NCBI GenBank assembly: GCA_947625385.1
Contig: CANQOB010000001.1
Coordinates: 1 to 64,000 of the forward strand
Direction: 5' to 3'
DNA: 64,000 bases
From: an uncultured Clostridia bacterium
GTDB lineage: Bacteria; Bacillota; Clostridia; Christensenellales; Borkfalkiaceae
Shown: positions 62,078 to 64,000 of the stretch, one piece after another
Layout of the letters: every line of letters starts with the position of its first letter
Numbering within the stretch: the stretch's first letter is position 1
The notes under the pieces: generated by a model
Told to the model about the DNA's origin: nothing
Seen by the model: the letters and a program-made list of their open reading frames with translations, nothing else
Database searches by the model: none
Program-made: the position numbers and the translations under genes

Positions 62078-63766
62078 TTAAAGGGAGTTTTTGTAAGCGG
62101 TGGCTTCTTCGATGAGGTCGCGCGCATGCGCGAGGACGTGCTCGCTCTCGCCCCCGATGAGACGGGCAAGTTCCGCAAGGCGCTCCCGACCCGCAGCTTC
62201 GCGGATGGTCGTGACCGTTTTGGCGCCGATCTCCTTTTTCTCGATGACGAGGGAGGTGTCCGCGAACGCGGCGATCTGCGCGAGATGGGTCACGGCGATG
62301 AGTTGCACGTTCTTTGCGATCTTTGCGAATTTTTCCGCGACGACGCGCGCCGTCTTGCCGCCGATTCCCGCATCGATCTCATCGAAAAGATATGTCCCGA
62401 TTCCCCCCGCCGTGGAGAGCTGCGCCTTGACGGCGAGCATAAATCGGCTCATTTCGCCTCCGCTGATGATCTTGCCGAGTTCTTTGAGGGGTTCGCCCTT
62501 GTTTGCGGAGAATAAAAACCGAACGCCGCCGAGCCCCTCCGCGGTCGCTTTGCCGACGTCATCGAAGCTCTCTTCGTCGAACTGCACTTCGAAGCGGGCG
62601 GAAGGGATATTCAGGGTGACGAGTTCATCCGTCACGCGCTTCGTAAAGCTTTCCGCCGCGCGTTTCCGCTCGTCAGTGAGCGCACAGCACGCCGCAAAGA
62701 GCGCTTTTTCCGTCGTTTGAAGTTCGTCGGTGAGTTCGCGGTAGCGCTCTCCGCTGTTTTCGAGGAGACGGTATTCCTCCTCGGCTTGTTGCGCGAACGC
62801 GAGCGCCGATTCCACGCTGCCGCCGTATTTCTTTTTGAGCGCCTTGATCTCGTCGTAGCGCGTTTCCACCCGCTCGACCTCGCGCTCGTCGACATCCAAT
62901 TCCGCGATGAACTCTTCCAGCCTTCCCGCAATATCGTCAAGTTCGGCAGCCGCGGCGTCCAATCTTTCGCTGAGCTCTTCGCAGCGGGAGTCGTACTTTT
63001 CGAGGGACGCGACCGACCGCCGCGCGGAGCGAACCGCATCCGTTCCCCCTCCGTCCGCTACGAGTTCTTCGCGCGCGCCGTTCAAGCCTTCGAGAATTTT
63101 CTCGGCGCTGCGATAGCGGGTGCGCAGGGCGTTGAGCGTCTCATCCTCGCCGACCTTCGGCGAGACACGCCCGATCTCGTCGATCTGGTACCGCAGGATA
63201 TCCATCCTGCGCGAACGTTCCCCTTCGTCGCCGCCGATCAGGCGCAGTTCGGAAAGAATTTCTTTCCGCTTCGAGAGCTGCTCTGCGACCGCGTTCTTTT
63301 TTTCGGAGACGGGTGCGCCCGCAATGGAATCGAGCAGTTTAAGTTGGTTGCTCTCTTTGAGAAGAAAGAAATGCTCGCTCTGCCCGTGCACGTCGACGAG
63401 ACGGGAGGTGACTCTTCGCAGCATCGCCGCCGTCACCGTACAGCCGTTGAGTTTCAGCGTGCTCCTTCCGTCCTCCGTGAGCCTGCGCGAGACGATGAGC
63501 GAATCCTCCGCCTCGATGTCCATTTCTTCGAGCAAACGAAAGATCTCACGGTCATCCGTGAGAAATTCCGCCCGGACATAGCAATCCCGCTCCCCCGCGC
63601 GCACCATGCTCTTGTCCGCTTTGGCGCCGAGAACAAAGTCAATCGAATCGAGAATGACCGATTTGCCCGAGCCCGTCTCCCCCGTCAGAACGTTGAGTCC
63701 TTCCGAAAATTCGAGCTCGGCATGGTCGATGAGCGCGACATGATGAATGACAAGACTTTTGAGCAT
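62078..63766 (-). CDS. recN: DNA repair protein RecN
   Basis: SMC-like ATPase acting early in double-strand break repair. Walker A 'GETGSGKS' at residues 29-36, the signature region 'ISGGEMSRFMLAVKA' and Walker B 'TYLFDEIDAGIGGKTA' follow a long coiled-coil middle (about 150-370). 562 residues. It lies 1 nt after argR, the usual argR-recN-spoIVB order of Bacillota. Confidence 0.97.
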   Translation of the reverse strand: MLKSLVIHHVALIDHAELEFSEGLNVLTGETGSGKSVILDSIDFVLGAKADKSMVRAGERDCYVRAEFLTDDREIFRLLEEMDIEAEDSLIVSRRLTEDGRSTLKLNGCTVTAAMLRRVTSRLVDVHGQSEHFFLLKESNQLKLLDSIAGAPVSEKKNAVAEQLSKRKEILSELRLIGGDEGERSRRMDILRYQIDEIGRVSPKVGEDETLNALRTRYRSAEKILEGLNGAREELVADGGGTDAVRSARRSVASLEKYDSRCEELSERLDAAAAELDDIAGRLEEFIAELDVDEREVERVETRYDEIKALKKKYGGSVESALAFAQQAEEEYRLLENSGERYRELTDELQTTEKALFAACCALTDERKRAAESFTKRVTDELVTLNIPSARFEVQFDEESFDDVGKATAEGLGGVRFLFSANKGEPLKELGKIISGGEMSRFMLAVKAQLSTAGGIGTYLFDEIDAGIGGKTARVVAEKFAKIAKNVQLIAVTHLAQIAAFADTSLVIEKKEIGAKTVTTIREAAGRERLAELARLIGGESEHVLAHARDLIEEATAYKNSL

Positions 63767-63767
63767 A

Positions 63768-64000
63768 TCAAAGTTTGAGGAGCACGGACAGCTTGTCGCT
63801 CACCGCCTGCGCGCCCGCGGGCGTATCACAGATGACGAGGGTGGTGTCCACGCCGGCGACGGTCCCGACGACTTCGTGGTAGTCGAGCCGGTCGACGACG
63901 TTGCCCGCGCTGCCCCCGTTGCCGTTGATGGTTTTGAGAATGATCAAATTCCCGGCGACGCGAATCTCCTCAACGCAGTCCTGGAAGAGCGAGCGCAGTT
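63768..64000 (-). CDS. argR: Arginine repressor ArgR, C-terminal part (gene runs off the window)
   Basis: Not in the ORF track because its start is beyond base 64000. The minus-strand frame ends with the TGA at 63768-63770 and gives 76 residues of the ArgR oligomerisation and arginine-binding domain: 'NLIILKTINGNGGSAGNVVD' then 'VGTVAGVDTTLVICD' and 'LSVLLKL'. ArgR represses arginine synthesis and activates its catabolism when arginine is bound. Position directly before recN supports the call. Confidence 0.92.
   Translation of the reverse strand, partial: LRSLFQDCVEEIRVAGNLIILKTINGNGGSAGNVVDRLDYHEVVGTVAGVDTTLVICDTPAGAQAVSDKLSVLLKL

Overview
The window looks like the chromosome of an endospore-forming or spore-derived member of the Bacillota, class Clostridia, probably an uncultivated gut-type lineage. 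Supporting signs are spoVG, a gerW/ytfJ homologue, spoIVB, a SpoIIM-like gene, the argR-recN-spoIVB and scpA-scpB neighbourhoods, an IspH-ribosomal protein S1 fusion, glgC/glgD paired subunits, sigma-A promoters of TTG(A/C)NN-17-TATAAT type, CCA-encoding tRNAs, and moderately high GC in coding DNA with AT-rich gaps. I cannot assign a genus. I see no transposase, prophage, CRISPR array or rRNA.

Layout. (1) 1-9.1 kb: a peptide ABC importer (oppABCDF order) whose binding protein (5' end off the window), one permease and both ATPases are all much larger than usual because of insertions, followed by a small DUF3899-like membrane protein. (2) 9.2-13.2 kb: tldD-tldE, a convergent S41 peptidase and tRNA-Ser. 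(3) 13.4-20.3 kb: groES-groEL on the minus strand without a visible CIRCE; a dCMP deaminase, cyclophilin and purB; a small gene overlapping dinB; an AT-rich lipoprotein gene; tRNA-Leu. (4) 20.4-25.3 kb: polA-coaE, tRNA-Trp, rnhA and a VTT-domain membrane protein. (5) 25.4-32 kb: a biotin-dependent Na+-pumping decarboxylase operon with two different carboxyltransferases, then surE and a YhiN-type flavoprotein. (6) 32.1-38.7 kb: an AroH-Cmk fusion, plsC, an IspH-S1 fusion, htpG, a cold-shock protein and spoVG. (7) 38.8-50.3 kb: murC and a complete glycogen operon (glgB-glgC-glgD-glgA-glgP-amylase). (8) 50.7-53.9 kb: a tyrosine recombinase, hflX, a Cys-rich mini-protein and lexA. (9) 53.9-64 kb, minus strand: argR (partial)-recN-spoIVB-SpoIIM-like-dacF-site-2 protease-scpA-scpB-DUF2953-gerW-dacB-rluB, a sporulation, segregation and cell-wall block.

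How the genes connect. Peptides taken up by the Opp system, decarboxylation-driven Na+ export and stored glycogen suggest a fermentative life with carbon storage and peptide use. The 54-64 kb block ties cell-wall remodelling (two D,D-carboxypeptidases), condensin (ScpAB) and sporulation proteolysis (SpoIVB, possibly the site-2 protease) together.

Non-coding signals that stand out: a short palindrome with the core GCGTGACATA just after the stop codon of five transcription units, always in the same orientation; at least four promoters placed so that transcription should start at or within 2 nt of the start codon (polA, murC, the recombinase, the site-2 protease); hairpins that contain the start codons of spoIVB, the SpoIIM-like gene and the DUF2953 gene; and a 14-bp inverted repeat with a 6-bp spacer plus a third copy upstream of the recombinase gene.
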